DNA of 12,901 bases from REEB470 sp032117095. Its GTDB lineage: Bacteria > Bacillota > Bacilli > Paenibacillales > YIM-B00363. Position numbers and translations under genes: made by a program. This document shows, in pieces, positions 1-6,424 of the stretch (position 1 is its first letter; each line of letters starts with the position of its first letter). The notes under the pieces were generated by a model that was not told where the DNA came from, did no database searches, and was given only the letters and a program-made list of their open reading frames with translations. Location: assembly GCA_032117095.1 (NCBI GenBank), contig JAULZZ010000156.1, positions 1 through 12,901 of the forward strand, read 5' to 3'.

Positions 1-115
1 TCAAGATGAGATTTCCCTTAGAAGACCCCTTGAAGACGACGAGGTGGATAGGTTCGGCGTGGAAGTGCGGTAACGTATGGAGCGGACGAATACTAATCGG
101 TCGAAGGCTTATCCA
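1..115 (+). rRNA. rrl: 23S ribosomal RNA, 3' end (partial)
   Basis: The first ~115 bases match the conserved 3' end of bacterial 23S rRNA, including the segment around 'gaccccttgaagac' and the terminal 'ggacgaatactaatcgg' stretch. The 5' part lies outside the window. The exact 3' end is approximate; I place it just after 'ggcttatccaac', where the terminal helix strand would end. It is the upstream member of an rRNA operon that continues into 5S rRNA and tRNAs. Confidence 0.95.
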
Positions 116-162
116 ACAACAATGCAACAAGCCAAAGCGTATCTTCTCTCACATCCAGTTGT

Positions 163-179
163 CAGGGTGAATCACCCTG
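163..179 (+). other. Hairpin in the 23S-5S spacer
   Basis: CAGGGTG (163-169) pairs perfectly with CACCCTG (173-179) across a 3-base AAT loop. It sits between the 23S end and the 5S start. No T-run follows, so a terminator is unlikely. By inference it is an rRNA processing structure or a local spacer fold. Confidence 0.5.
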
Positions 180-189
180 TAACATAGTA

Positions 190-301
190 AGGTGACGATG
201 GCAGAGGGGATCCACTCGTTCCCATCTCGAACACGACCGTTAAGCCCTCTTGCGCCGATGGTACTGCAACCGCAGGGTTGTGGAAGACTAGGTCGTTGCC
301 T
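190..301 (+). rRNA. rrf: 5S ribosomal RNA
   Basis: The sequence carries typical 5S blocks: 'cgttcccatctcgaacacg', 'gttaagccctcttgcgccgatggta' split across loops B-E, and closing helix I formed by AGGTGACGA (190-198) with TCGTTGCCT (293-301), allowing G-U pairs. The length of about 112 bases is normal for Firmicutes. It lies 75 bases after the 23S end and before a tRNA cluster, which is the usual 16S-23S-5S-tRNA order. Ends are set from the terminal helix and may be off by a few bases. Confidence 0.93.
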
Positions 302-314
302 GACTGTTTATTTT

Positions 315-341
315 ATAACATCTTTTATGAGATGTTATTTT
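315..341 (+). terminator. Perfect 9-bp hairpin with short T tail between 5S and tRNA-Ser
   Basis: ATAACATCT (315-323) pairs perfectly with AGATGTTAT (330-338) around a 6-base loop, followed by three more T residues before tRNA-Ser at 342. The AT-rich stem and short T tail suggest a weak terminator or, more likely, a processing site, because the tRNA genes directly downstream have no obvious promoter of their own. Role is inferred. Confidence 0.45.
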
Positions 342-432
342 GGAGAGATACCCAAGTGGCTCAAGGGGACCCTCTGCTAAGGGGTTAGACTGCGTAAGTG
401 GTGCGAGGGTTCGAATCCCTCTCTCTCCGCCA
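342..432 (+). tRNA. tRNA-Ser (anticodon GCU)
   Basis: Acceptor GGAGAGA (342-348) pairs with TCTCTCC (422-428), with discriminator G429 and an encoded CCA (430-432). The anticodon GCT is at 376-378, and a long variable arm typical of serine tRNAs follows. The T-arm 'gagggttcgaatccctc' is intact. It reads AGU/AGC codons. First tRNA of a six-gene cluster after the 5S gene. Confidence 0.96.
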
Positions 433-461
433 TGATTATGGTAAATGTGTTGATTTTTGAT

Positions 462-535
462 GGCGGCGTAGCTCAGCTGGCTAGAGCGTACGGTTCATAC
501 CCGTGAGGTCGTGGGTTCGATCCCCTCCGCCGCTA
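462..535 (+). tRNA. tRNA-Met (CAU), elongator type
   Basis: Acceptor GGCGGCG (462-468) pairs with CGCCGCT (528-534; first pair G-U), discriminator A535. Anticodon CAT is at 496-498. The body closely resembles the Bacillus elongator tRNA-Met ('ggcggygtagctcagctgg' start), and it lacks the C1-A72 mismatch seen in the initiator tRNA at 619. CCA is not encoded (the next bases are 'ttt'), so a CCA-adding enzyme must complete it. An Ile-CAU (lysidine) tRNA is a less likely reading. Confidence 0.92.
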
Positions 536-539
536 TTTC

Positions 540-612
540 GGACGCTTAGCTCAGCCGGGAGAGCATCTGCCTTACAAGCAGAGGGTCGGCGGTTCGATCC
601 CGTCAGCGTCCA
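540..612 (+). tRNA. tRNA-Val (anticodon UAC)
   Basis: Acceptor GGACGCT (540-546) pairs perfectly with AGCGTCC (605-611), discriminator A612. Anticodon TAC is at 573-575 within the stem-loop 'ctgccttacaagcag'. D-arm and T-arm ('gcggttcgatcccgt') are normal. CCA is not encoded. Only four bases separate it from the upstream tRNA-Met, consistent with a single precursor transcript. Confidence 0.96.
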
Positions 613-618
613 TTTCAT

Positions 619-692
<74 letters not shown>

Positions 693-695
693 TAC

Positions 696-772
696 GGAGC
701 TGTGGTGTAGTGGCCTAACATGCCTGCCTGTCACGCAGGAGACCGCGGGTTCGAATCCCGTCAGCTCCGCCA
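696..772 (+). tRNA. tRNA-Asp (anticodon GUC)
   Basis: Acceptor GGAGCTG (696-702) pairs with CAGCTCC (762-768), discriminator G769, encoded CCA 770-772. Anticodon GTC is at 730-732 in 'gcctgtcacgcagg', and the T-arm 'gcgggttcgaatcccgt' is intact. G in the discriminator position agrees with Asp identity rules. Confidence 0.96.
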
Positions 773-778
773 TTTTTT

Positions 779-861
779 GGAGGATTAGCGAAGTGGCCAA
801 ACGCAGGAGACTGTAAATCTCTTCCCTTACGGGTTCGGTGGTTCGAATCCATCATCCTCCA
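779..861 (+). tRNA. tRNA-Tyr (anticodon GUA)
   Basis: Acceptor GGAGGAT (779-785) pairs with ATCCTCC (854-860), discriminator A861. Anticodon GTA is at 813-815, followed by a long class II variable arm (about 'tcttcccttacgggttc'), as bacterial tRNA-Tyr has. CCA is not encoded. It is the last RNA gene of the cluster; two T-runs (864-870, 872-879) follow at once. Confidence 0.95.
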
Positions 862-863
862 TA

Positions 864-879
864 TTTTTTTATTTTTTTT
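864..879 (+). terminator. T-rich tract after tRNA-Tyr, possible end of the rRNA/tRNA operon
   Basis: A run of seven T and a run of eight T, split by one A, lie three bases after the tRNA-Tyr discriminator. There is no separate GC-rich hairpin in front; the tRNA's own acceptor/T-arm helices are the only strong structures. Termination here is therefore a guess. The next gene starts only 53 bases after the tRNA, so some readthrough is possible. Confidence 0.35.
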
Positions 880-914
880 CTGTTGTAAACGTATTCATAC
901 GAGGGGTGTATGGC

Positions 915-2036
915 ATGGCGAGCGTCAGATTAGAACATGTGTACAAGAAGTACCCGGGAGCAGATTTTGTCACGGTGACGGATTTCCATCTAGATATTGA
1001 AGACAAGGAATTTTTGGTGCTTGTCGGTCCCTCAGGGTGTGGGAAATCCACTACGTTACGGATGGTTGCAGGTTTAGAAGACATTACAGGGGGAAACTTG
1101 TACATTGGCGATCGCCTTGTGAATGATGTCGCACCAAAAGACCGTGATATTGCGATGGTTTTCCAATCTTATGCACTATATCCGCATATGAATGTATATG
1201 AGAATATGGCATTTGCCTTAAAATTAAGAAAATTTTCTAAAGCTAGTATAGACCAGCGCGTAAAAGAAGCGGCCAAGATTTTAGGCATCGAGCATTTGCT
1301 TGATAGAAAACCAAAAGCTTTGTCTGGGGGGCAACGTCAAAGGGTCGCATTGGGGCGTGCAATCGTGCGTGAACCTCAAGTGTTTCTCATGGATGAGCCG
1401 TTGTCTAACTTGGATGCAAAATTACGGGTACAAATGCGTTCAGAAATATCTAAACTACATAAACGCCTCAAAACAACAGTCATCTACGTGACCCACGACC
1501 AAACCGAAGCGATGACCATGGGTACGCGTATTGTAGTCATGAAGGATGGGTTTATACAACAAGTCGCCACACCAGAAGAAGTGTACAATAGACCAAAAAA
1601 CATCTTTGTTGCGGGGTTCATTGGTTCTCCTTCAATGAACTTTATAAAAGGGAAATTAGAAGTGCATTATGAAACGTTAAAGTTTGTCTCAGAGTACATC
1701 AAGATCGACATCCCCGAAGGAAAATCAAAAATACTACGAGAAAAAGGATATGGAAATTTACCTGTCGTGATGGGCATACGCCCCGAAGACATTCATCACG
1801 AGCAACTGTTTATCGAATCTTCGCCCAATTCTGTTGTACAAGGAAAAGTGGATGTATTCGAAAACTTAGGTCACGAAATGTTTTTGTATTTGTCTGGCAT
1901 CGGAAATGAAACGATAACAGCACGAGTAGACGCACGATCTAAACTGTCCGCTGGCGATACAATTCAGCTCGCTTTTGATATGAATAAGATGCACTTTTTC
2001 GATGTAAAATCCGAAAAAAATATCCTTATCGAGTAA
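915..2036 (+). CDS. msmX: Carbohydrate ABC transporter ATP-binding protein (MsmX/UgpC/MalK type)
   Basis: This is the cytoplasmic ATPase subunit that powers sugar-import ABC transporters. Counting from the ATG at 915 (373 aa), Walker A GPSGCGKS is at 38-45, the Q-loop Gln at 84, the LSGGQ signature at 136-140, Walker B VFLMDE at 156-161 with catalytic Glu161, the D-loop near 164-167 and the switch His at 194. Residues from about 235 on form the regulatory TOBE/MOP-like region of the CUT1 subfamily, including the 'GIRPEDI' motif. A GTG at 906 would add three residues, but GAGGGG at 901-906 is well spaced (8 bases) for ATG 915. No permease or binding-protein gene is adjacent. By family knowledge, such orphan ATPases (MsmX in Bacillus) serve several sugar importers, so the substrate cannot be told; ugpC is the common automatic name. 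It ends 48 bases before a strong terminator. Confidence 0.93.
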   Translation: MASVRLEHVYKKYPGADFVTVTDFHLDIEDKEFLVLVGPSGCGKSTTLRMVAGLEDITGGNLYIGDRLVNDVAPKDRDIAMVFQSYALYPHMNVYENMAFALKLRKFSKASIDQRVKEAAKILGIEHLLDRKPKALSGGQRQRVALGRAIVREPQVFLMDEPLSNLDAKLRVQMRSEISKLHKRLKTTVIYVTHDQTEAMTMGTRIVVMKDGFIQQVATPEEVYNRPKNIFVAGFIGSPSMNFIKGKLEVHYETLKFVSEYIKIDIPEGKSKILREKGYGNLPVVMGIRPEDIHHEQLFIESSPNSVVQGKVDVFENLGHEMFLYLSGIGNETITARVDARSKLSAGDTIQLAFDMNKMHFFDVKSEKNILIE

Positions 2037-2084
2037 ACAGCACTACGCTTCAAAAGCACAGTTCATGTGCATGATGATCCAATA

Positions 2085-2119
2085 CCTAAACGTGAGCATG
2101 TGTAGCGTTTGGGTTTTTT
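2085..2119 (+). terminator. Intrinsic terminator after the ABC ATPase gene
   Basis: CCTAAACG (2085-2092) pairs with CGTTTGGG (2106-2113) as an 8-bp stem with one G-U pair and a 13-base loop, directly followed by six T (2114-2119). This is a standard Rho-independent terminator that separates the ABC gene from hprK. Confidence 0.85.
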
Positions 2120-2164
2120 ATGTGAAAAATTATTGAACTTTCACCGTACGATCTCCTCCATCAT

Positions 2165-2209
2165 CTTTGCGAGGTTGCAAAGGTAAGAGGGGGTCTGTTA
2201 TTGTATAAT
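2165..2209 (+). promoter_or_regulatory. Candidate hprK promoter with overlapping inverted repeat
   Basis: A perfect -10 box TATAAT lies at 2204-2209, 29 bases before the hprK start. No good -35 sits at the normal 16-18 base distance; TTGCAA (2175-2180) is 23 bases upstream, which is too far. A perfect inverted repeat CTTTGC-6-GCAAAG (2165-2182) lies just upstream of where the -35 contact should be and could be an operator or a simple hairpin. The terminator upstream implies that hprK needs its own promoter. Confidence 0.45.
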
Positions 2210-2238
2210 GAAGAAACAAGCCGTTGGGAGGATACGCC

Positions 2239-3213
2239 TTGTCGAGTAAACTTACGGTTGCAGACATCGCAGCACATTTTTCCTTTGAAGTACTGACTGA
2301 TGTCCGCCATTTAGCACGTCCGATCACAGTCGCTGACCTGAATCGTCCAGGCATTGAACTCGCTGGGTATACGAACTATTATGCAGAAAACCGAGTACAA
2401 ATACTTGGAAGAACAGAAATCTCATTTCTTCAAACCCTCGATCATACCGTGTTGGTCGATCGCATTGCATTTTTATGCAAAAAAACAACCCCCTGTTTAC
2501 TGATTACGCGCCAATTGGACGTCCCACCGATTATCCATACGCTTTGCGAACAGCGAGGCGTTGCACTATTGCGTACCAAATTATCCACGACAAACGTTTC
2601 GAGTCGTCTAACCAACTACTTAGAAAATCGCCTTGCCCCGACGACGACTGTCCATGGCGTATTGGTCGACTTGTATGGTGTTGGTGTGTTGATTACAGGC
2701 ACGAGTGGTATTGGAAAAAGCGAAACTGCTTTAGAGCTTGTCAAACGCGGACACCGTTTGGTTGCCGATGATGCGGTGGAAATTCGCCAAACTGCCGAAA
2801 ATGAATTGCACGGCAACGCTCCCGAGCTTATTCGCCACCTTTTAGAAATTCGGGGTTTAGGCATCATTAATGCAATGACCTTGTTTGGCGCAGGGGCAGT
2901 ACGCAATATTAAGAAAATTTCAGCGGTGTGCCATTTAGAAATGTGGCAACAAGAAAAACAGTATGACCGCTTAGGACTAGACGAAGAAACAACGCGTATT
3001 ATTGACACGGATTTGCCACTGATGACGATTCCAGTGCGTCCAGGACGAAATTTAGCCGTGATTATTGAAGTGGCGGCCATGAATTTTAGGCTCAAACGGA
3101 TGGGATACCATGCTGCCGAGCAATTTTCTACGCGATTGACGGAAACGTTAGAAGCAACCAAGCATGTCATTCTTGATCGTTTGCAAGAAGATTTTGACGA
3201 AACTGATCCATAA
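2239..3213 (+). CDS. hprK: HPr kinase/phosphorylase
   Basis: HprK phosphorylates Ser46 of HPr with ATP or PPi and reverses this with phosphate. HPr-Ser-P then acts with CcpA in carbon catabolite repression, a system of low-GC Gram-positives. The 324-residue product has the N-terminal regulatory domain (about 1-130), then the C-terminal kinase domain with the conserved VHG His at 139, the P-loop GTSGIGKS at 154-161 and the family signature LEIRGLGIIN at 202-211. I choose TTG at 2239 because GGGAGG (2226-2231) sits 7 bases upstream; the TTG at 2224 overlaps that ribosome binding site. Length is slightly above the usual ~310, with an Asp/Glu-rich tail. In Bacillus it is tightly linked to lgt; here a 160-base gap with a 105-base repeat intervenes. 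Confidence 0.96.
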   Translation: MSSKLTVADIAAHFSFEVLTDVRHLARPITVADLNRPGIELAGYTNYYAENRVQILGRTEISFLQTLDHTVLVDRIAFLCKKTTPCLLITRQLDVPPIIHTLCEQRGVALLRTKLSTTNVSSRLTNYLENRLAPTTTVHGVLVDLYGVGVLITGTSGIGKSETALELVKRGHRLVADDAVEIRQTAENELHGNAPELIRHLLEIRGLGIINAMTLFGAGAVRNIKKISAVCHLEMWQQEKQYDRLGLDEETTRIIDTDLPLMTIPVRPGRNLAVIIEVAAMNFRLKRMGYHAAEQFSTRLTETLEATKHVILDRLQEDFDETDP

Positions 3214-3231
3214 ACACGGAGTGTATATGTC

Positions 3232-3336
3232 ATACTAAACACTGATTAAAAGCGTCTATGCAGAGCGTTTCTTTTTACGAGAAAACACAGTGATTTTTAA
3301 CCAATCAAATTCTTGTATTCAAACAGTGTTTCGTAT
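3232..3336 (+). repeat. 105-base repeat element, copy A (hprK-lgt spacer)
   Basis: The element begins with ATACTAAACACTG (3232-3244) and ends with CAGTGTTTCGTAT (3324-3336), which are inverted repeats pairing at 12 of 13 positions. It aligns without gaps to copy B (4346-4450), with 85 of 105 identical bases counted by hand. Conserved inner blocks are TTAAAA/TTTTAA (able to pair), TCTATGCAGA, TTTTACGAGAAA, TTTTTAACCA and GTATTCAAA. No transposase and no clear target-site duplication is visible. It could be a structured 5'-leader RNA of lgt or a MITE-like repeat. Confidence 0.8.
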
Positions 3337-3373
3337 CACACGGTATTTTTACACCGACGATGAAGGGGTACTT

Positions 3374-4306
3374 ATGATGCAACAACCGATGCAACTCAAT
3401 CCAATTGCCCTTCATCTAGGATGGTTTTCAATCCATTGGTATGGGATCATCTTGGCAGTGGCCACAGCGGTTGGATTGTGGGTGGCCCTTCGGGAAGGAC
3501 GACGGCTTCATTTGTCCACAGAACGACTGATGGATATGATGTTCATTGCAGTTCCCGTTTCGATTATTTGTGCACGCATCTATTATGTGGCGTTTCGTTG
3601 GGAGTATTATCGCACACACGTTGCTGAGATTTTCGCAATTTGGCAAGGGGGCATTGCCATATATGGTGCGCTTCTCGGTGCGATGTTGACCATTTGGTTT
3701 TTTGTGAGACGCCACAAAATGTCCTTTGTTACGGTAGCGGATGTTGTTGCGCCAGGTTTTTTGCTCGCACAAGCGATCGGGCGCTGGGGCAATTTTATGA
3801 ACCAAGAAGCGTATGGTGCGATCATCCCGCGAACAGACTTAGAAGCATTGCGCATTCCTGCATGGATTGTCGATCAGATGTGGATTGACGGGGCATACCG
3901 ACAGCCTACTTTTTTATATGAATCGTTATGGTGTGTAGTAGGGGTGATAGTATTGCTCTTTGTACGACGAATGCCATGGACGAAGCGGGGAGATATTGCG
4001 CTTTTTTACGTGTTTTGGTATGCAGTCGGACGGTTCTTCATCGAAGGATTGCGTACGGATTCCCTCTTGATTACGGCTCCCTCATGGAGTGCGCAGTTTC
4101 TGTATGCATTGTGGTCCCCCATGGCGTCGTTTGTCGGGCAAGGCATGCACAACGAAGGAGTCGTTCGGGTATCACAGCTCGTATCGTTGCTCTTGGTGCT
4201 TATCGTTTTGTGTGTGGGGGTGTGGCGACTGATCCACTACAAAAAAATCTCGCCCTACAAGGGAGCGATACGCAGCGGGATACAAGATGAGAAACAAAAT
4301 GTTTAG
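3374..4306 (+). CDS. lgt: Prolipoprotein diacylglyceryl transferase
   Basis: Lgt is an integral membrane enzyme that moves a diacylglyceryl group from phosphatidylglycerol to the lipobox cysteine of prolipoproteins, the first step of lipoprotein maturation. The 310-residue product has several hydrophobic segments, an N-terminal HWYG motif (about 21-24), GGIAIYGALLG from 92, the Lgt signature GRWGNFMNQEAYG at 136-148, PTFLYES, and a C-terminal GRFFIEGLRTDSL block holding the conserved Arg. Start: GAAGGGG (3362-3368) precedes adjacent ATGs at 3374 and 3377, and either is possible. A GTG at 3290 in frame lies inside repeat A and has no ribosome site. The charged C-terminal tail makes it ~30-40 residues longer than many homologues. 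It lies between hprK and the his operon, without the ppaX-region genes found there in B. subtilis. Confidence 0.96.
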   Translation: MMQQPMQLNPIALHLGWFSIHWYGIILAVATAVGLWVALREGRRLHLSTERLMDMMFIAVPVSIICARIYYVAFRWEYYRTHVAEIFAIWQGGIAIYGALLGAMLTIWFFVRRHKMSFVTVADVVAPGFLLAQAIGRWGNFMNQEAYGAIIPRTDLEALRIPAWIVDQMWIDGAYRQPTFLYESLWCVVGVIVLLFVRRMPWTKRGDIALFYVFWYAVGRFFIEGLRTDSLLITAPSWSAQFLYALWSPMASFVGQGMHNEGVVRVSQLVSLLLVLIVLCVGVWRLIHYKKISPYKGAIRSGIQDEKQNV

Positions 4307-4319
4307 CAGACGAATCTGC
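4306..4319 (+). other. Small hairpin overlapping the lgt stop codon
   Basis: GCAGA (4306-4310) pairs with TCTGC (4315-4319) across a CGAA loop, starting at the last base of the lgt TAG. No T-run follows. ATCTGCAT (4314-4321) could instead pair with ATGCAGAT (4372-4379) in repeat copy B, so these two folds exclude each other. Confidence 0.4.
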
Positions 4320-4345
4320 ATGTGGGAATAGGTGTCGTAGCCGTG

Positions 4346-4450
4346 ATACGAAACACAGATTAAAAACATCTATGCAGATCGATTCCTTTTACGAGAAAGC
4401 AAAGGAATTTTTAACCATTAGGATGTCTGTATTCAAACCGTGTTTTGTAT
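4346..4450 (+). repeat. 105-base repeat element, copy B (lgt-hisZ spacer)
   Basis: Second copy of the element at 3232-3336, same orientation and same length. Termini ATACGAAACACAG (4346-4358) and CCGTGTTTTGTAT (4438-4450) pair at 12 of 13 positions, counting one G-T pair. Inside, ATTCCTTT and AAAGGAAT form an 8-bp hairpin not found in copy A, and ATCT-ATGC-AGAT (4368-4379) forms a small one. It ends 5 bases before the hisZ ribosome binding site (AGGAG, 4456-4460), so it would lie in the his operon leader or in its promoter. Confidence 0.8.
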
Positions 4451-4472
4451 GAGATAGGAGTGACCATGTGGC

Positions 4473-5720
4473 ATGTCCAAACCCAAACCGTTTGAAAAAC
4501 CGATTGGCTTGACGGATTACATCCCTCCGTTGGTTGAGCAGCTTCGACAAGTCGAAACGACCCTTTTAGAATGTATGGCACGTTGGGGATACCGTGAAGT
4601 CAAAACACCTACGTTGGAATTTTATGATACGGTGGGGGTAGCGAGTGCGACAGACGATCAAAAATTGTTTAAGTTGTTGGATCGTTGGGGGACAACGCTC
4701 GTATTGCGTTCAGACATGACGGCGCCGATCGCACGTGTCGTTGGTTCGTTATTGCGTCATGAACCGCCCCCATTGCGGTTGAGTTATCATGCGAATGTGT
4801 TCCGCAGGATGGCCGAAGAAACGTCGCGAAGCTCGGAGTATTGGCAAACCGGTGCAGAACTCATCGGGGACGACACTGCGGAGGCGGATGCTGAAACGAT
4901 TGCGTTGGCGATCGACTGCTTACAAGCCGTGGGGGTGACGTCGTTTCGGATGGCCGTTGGGCACGTTGATTTTGTGGACGGGTTGTTTAGAGAATGCTTC
5001 GCAGAAGATGACGCGCCCGCCGAACAGCTCAAACAACATTTACTCCTGCGCAATTATGTAGAGTATCGTCAAACGCTCCACACGCTTGACATAGAGGAAA
5101 GCATGCGGATGCGCTTGGCGCAATTGTTGTCTTTGCGTGGTGGCGAGGAAGGGCGAACAGTCAATGAGGTGTTTTCCCAAGCAAAAGGGTTGACGACACA
5201 CCGTTACGCCCACGAAGCACTCGATCATTTGTCCCGCGTATGGCGTGTGCTGTCTGCATATGGGATTGCGGAACATGTTATGGTAGACTTGACGATGATT
5301 GGCAATTTACAATATTATACGGGTCTTACGTTCGAAGGATACACGCAACACAGTGCGTTTCCGATCGTAAATGGGGGGCGCTATGACCATTTGCTTTCCT
5401 TTTTTGGACGCGCCATGCCTGCTCGTGGATTTGCCTTAAAGACGGATCGCTTGTTAGAATCGTTATGGGCGAGTACAACGAGTAAACGACCTCTGCGAAA
5501 AACGATGCTCGTGCTTTACCGTCCTACGGCACAAGCGGAGGCATTGGCGTTTGCAACCGTCCAACGGCAACGTCAGGATGTCGCGGTCACGACGCGTTGT
5601 GTGTATCCAGATGCGCGTGAGTGGACGAAAGATGCGACACGCATGGCACACTTGCACGAACAGTATGATGTGATTTATCGTTTTGGGATCGCCGAACAAG
5701 AAGGGGGAGGGAACGTGTGA
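4473..5720 (+). CDS. hisZ: ATP phosphoribosyltransferase regulatory subunit HisZ
   Basis: HisZ is a paralogue of histidyl-tRNA synthetase that lacks aminoacylation activity. It forms a hetero-octamer with short-form HisG, is needed for its activity, and mediates histidine feedback. The 415-residue product shows the class II synthetase-like core: ETPTLEF-type motif 1 region (KTPTLEFYD, about 45-53), LRSDMTAPIARV from 78, NVFRR at about 109-113, and the GGRYD motif at 301-305 followed by a motif-3-like ARGFALKTDRLLESL. A full anticodon-binding domain is absent, which favours HisZ over HisS, as does overlap with hisG. AGGAG (4456-4460) lies 12 bases from ATG 4473, a long spacing; an out-of-frame ATG at 4466 is closer. 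It is the first gene of the his operon. Confidence 0.95.
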   Translation: MSKPKPFEKPIGLTDYIPPLVEQLRQVETTLLECMARWGYREVKTPTLEFYDTVGVASATDDQKLFKLLDRWGTTLVLRSDMTAPIARVVGSLLRHEPPPLRLSYHANVFRRMAEETSRSSEYWQTGAELIGDDTAEADAETIALAIDCLQAVGVTSFRMAVGHVDFVDGLFRECFAEDDAPAEQLKQHLLLRNYVEYRQTLHTLDIEESMRMRLAQLLSLRGGEEGRTVNEVFSQAKGLTTHRYAHEALDHLSRVWRVLSAYGIAEHVMVDLTMIGNLQYYTGLTFEGYTQHSAFPIVNGGRYDHLLSFFGRAMPARGFALKTDRLLESLWASTTSKRPLRKTMLVLYRPTAQAEALAFATVQRQRQDVAVTTRCVYPDAREWTKDATRMAHLHEQYDVIYRFGIAEQEGGGNV

Positions 5721-6361
5721 CCTCTTCCACGTTACGCATTGCCGTTCCCAAAGGGCGCATTGCGCGCCAAGTCGCCCAACTCTGGCAACGTGCACAATTG
5801 CCGTGGATGGAAGACGATTCGCGGAAATTGCTGATTGCATTGCCGGAAGCACAGCTCGAGTTTGTGATGGCAAAACCAGTGGATGTGGCGACGTATGTCG
5901 AGTACGGCGTTGCAGACGTTGGCATTGTAGGCAAAGACATGCTCATCGAGCATCCGCGTGACGTGTATGAGTTGCTGGATTTGCGCATTGGGCAGTGCCG
6001 TATGTGTGTGATCGGATTGCCAGAAGTTTCACGTTCCCTCACGGGAAGTTGGCACGAAGTACGCCACCGCGTCGCCACAAAGTACCCGCATACTGCGTCG
6101 CAGTATTTTCGGGAGCAAGGACAACAAGTCGAAATCATCCCCCTAAACGGCTCCATTGAGCTCGCACCGTTGGTCGGATTGGCAGATCGCATCGTCGATT
6201 TGGTCGAGACGGGAGCAACATTGCGCGACAATGGTTTGACCATTCTCGACACAATGGCCACGATCTCTAGTCGACTCATTTGTAACCGAGCGAGTTTTCG
6301 GATGAAACAAAAACGCATTGCTGCATTATGCGAAAAACTGTCTTTGGTGATCGATGAATAA
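5717..6361 (+). CDS. hisG: ATP phosphoribosyltransferase catalytic subunit, short form
   Basis: HisG condenses ATP with PRPP to form phosphoribosyl-ATP, the first committed step of histidine synthesis. The 214-residue length marks the short form without the C-terminal regulatory domain, which depends on HisZ; the upstream hisZ fits this. The N-terminus TLRIAVPKGRI and the PRPP-binding block DLVETGATLRDNG (161-173) are typical. The GTG start at 5717 overlaps the hisZ stop by four bases (GTGA), with the G-rich ribosome site GGGGGAGGG (5703-5711) inside hisZ. This suggests translational coupling and equal production of the two subunits. Confidence 0.96.
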   Translation: MTSSTLRIAVPKGRIARQVAQLWQRAQLPWMEDDSRKLLIALPEAQLEFVMAKPVDVATYVEYGVADVGIVGKDMLIEHPRDVYELLDLRIGQCRMCVIGLPEVSRSLTGSWHEVRHRVATKYPHTASQYFREQGQQVEIIPLNGSIELAPLVGLADRIVDLVETGATLRDNGLTILDTMATISSRLICNRASFRMKQKRIAALCEKLSLVIDE

Positions 6362-6362
6362 G

Positions 6363-6424
6363 CGCATTTTATGCGAATCGCAATTTGTGTGAGTATGTTT
6401 TCAACAGGTGATTTGTATGCAAAT
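6363..6424 (+). other. hisG-hisD spacer with two small hairpins
   Basis: CGCAT-TTT-ATGCG (6363-6375) starts two bases after the hisG stop, and ATTTG-TATG-CAAAT (6411-6424) follows. Neither has a terminator-like T-run. The 106-base gap is unusual in an operon whose other genes mostly overlap. I see no confident promoter, so a processing or stability role is only a guess. Confidence 0.35.

Noticed and set aside
192..380. 62-codon frame on +
   Set aside because: It runs through 5S rRNA and into tRNA-Ser.
2616..3242. 208-codon open frame on the - strand opposite hprK
   Set aside because: It is a shadow of hprK, with no ribosome site and no recognisable protein; hprK has all family motifs.
4346..4450. 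Insertion sequence remnant
   Set aside because: The 105-base element has inverted ends but no coding remnant of a transposase and no clear target duplication, so it is listed only as a repeat.
4307..4472. T-box riboswitch for histidine
   Set aside because: I looked for the conserved T-box bulge sequence (AGGGTGG-like) and a terminator helix and found neither.
5587..6318. 243-codon open frame on the - strand opposite hisZ/hisG
   Set aside because: Long but antisense to two clear enzymes; its translation is rich in Ser, Arg, Cys and Thr and shows no family motif.
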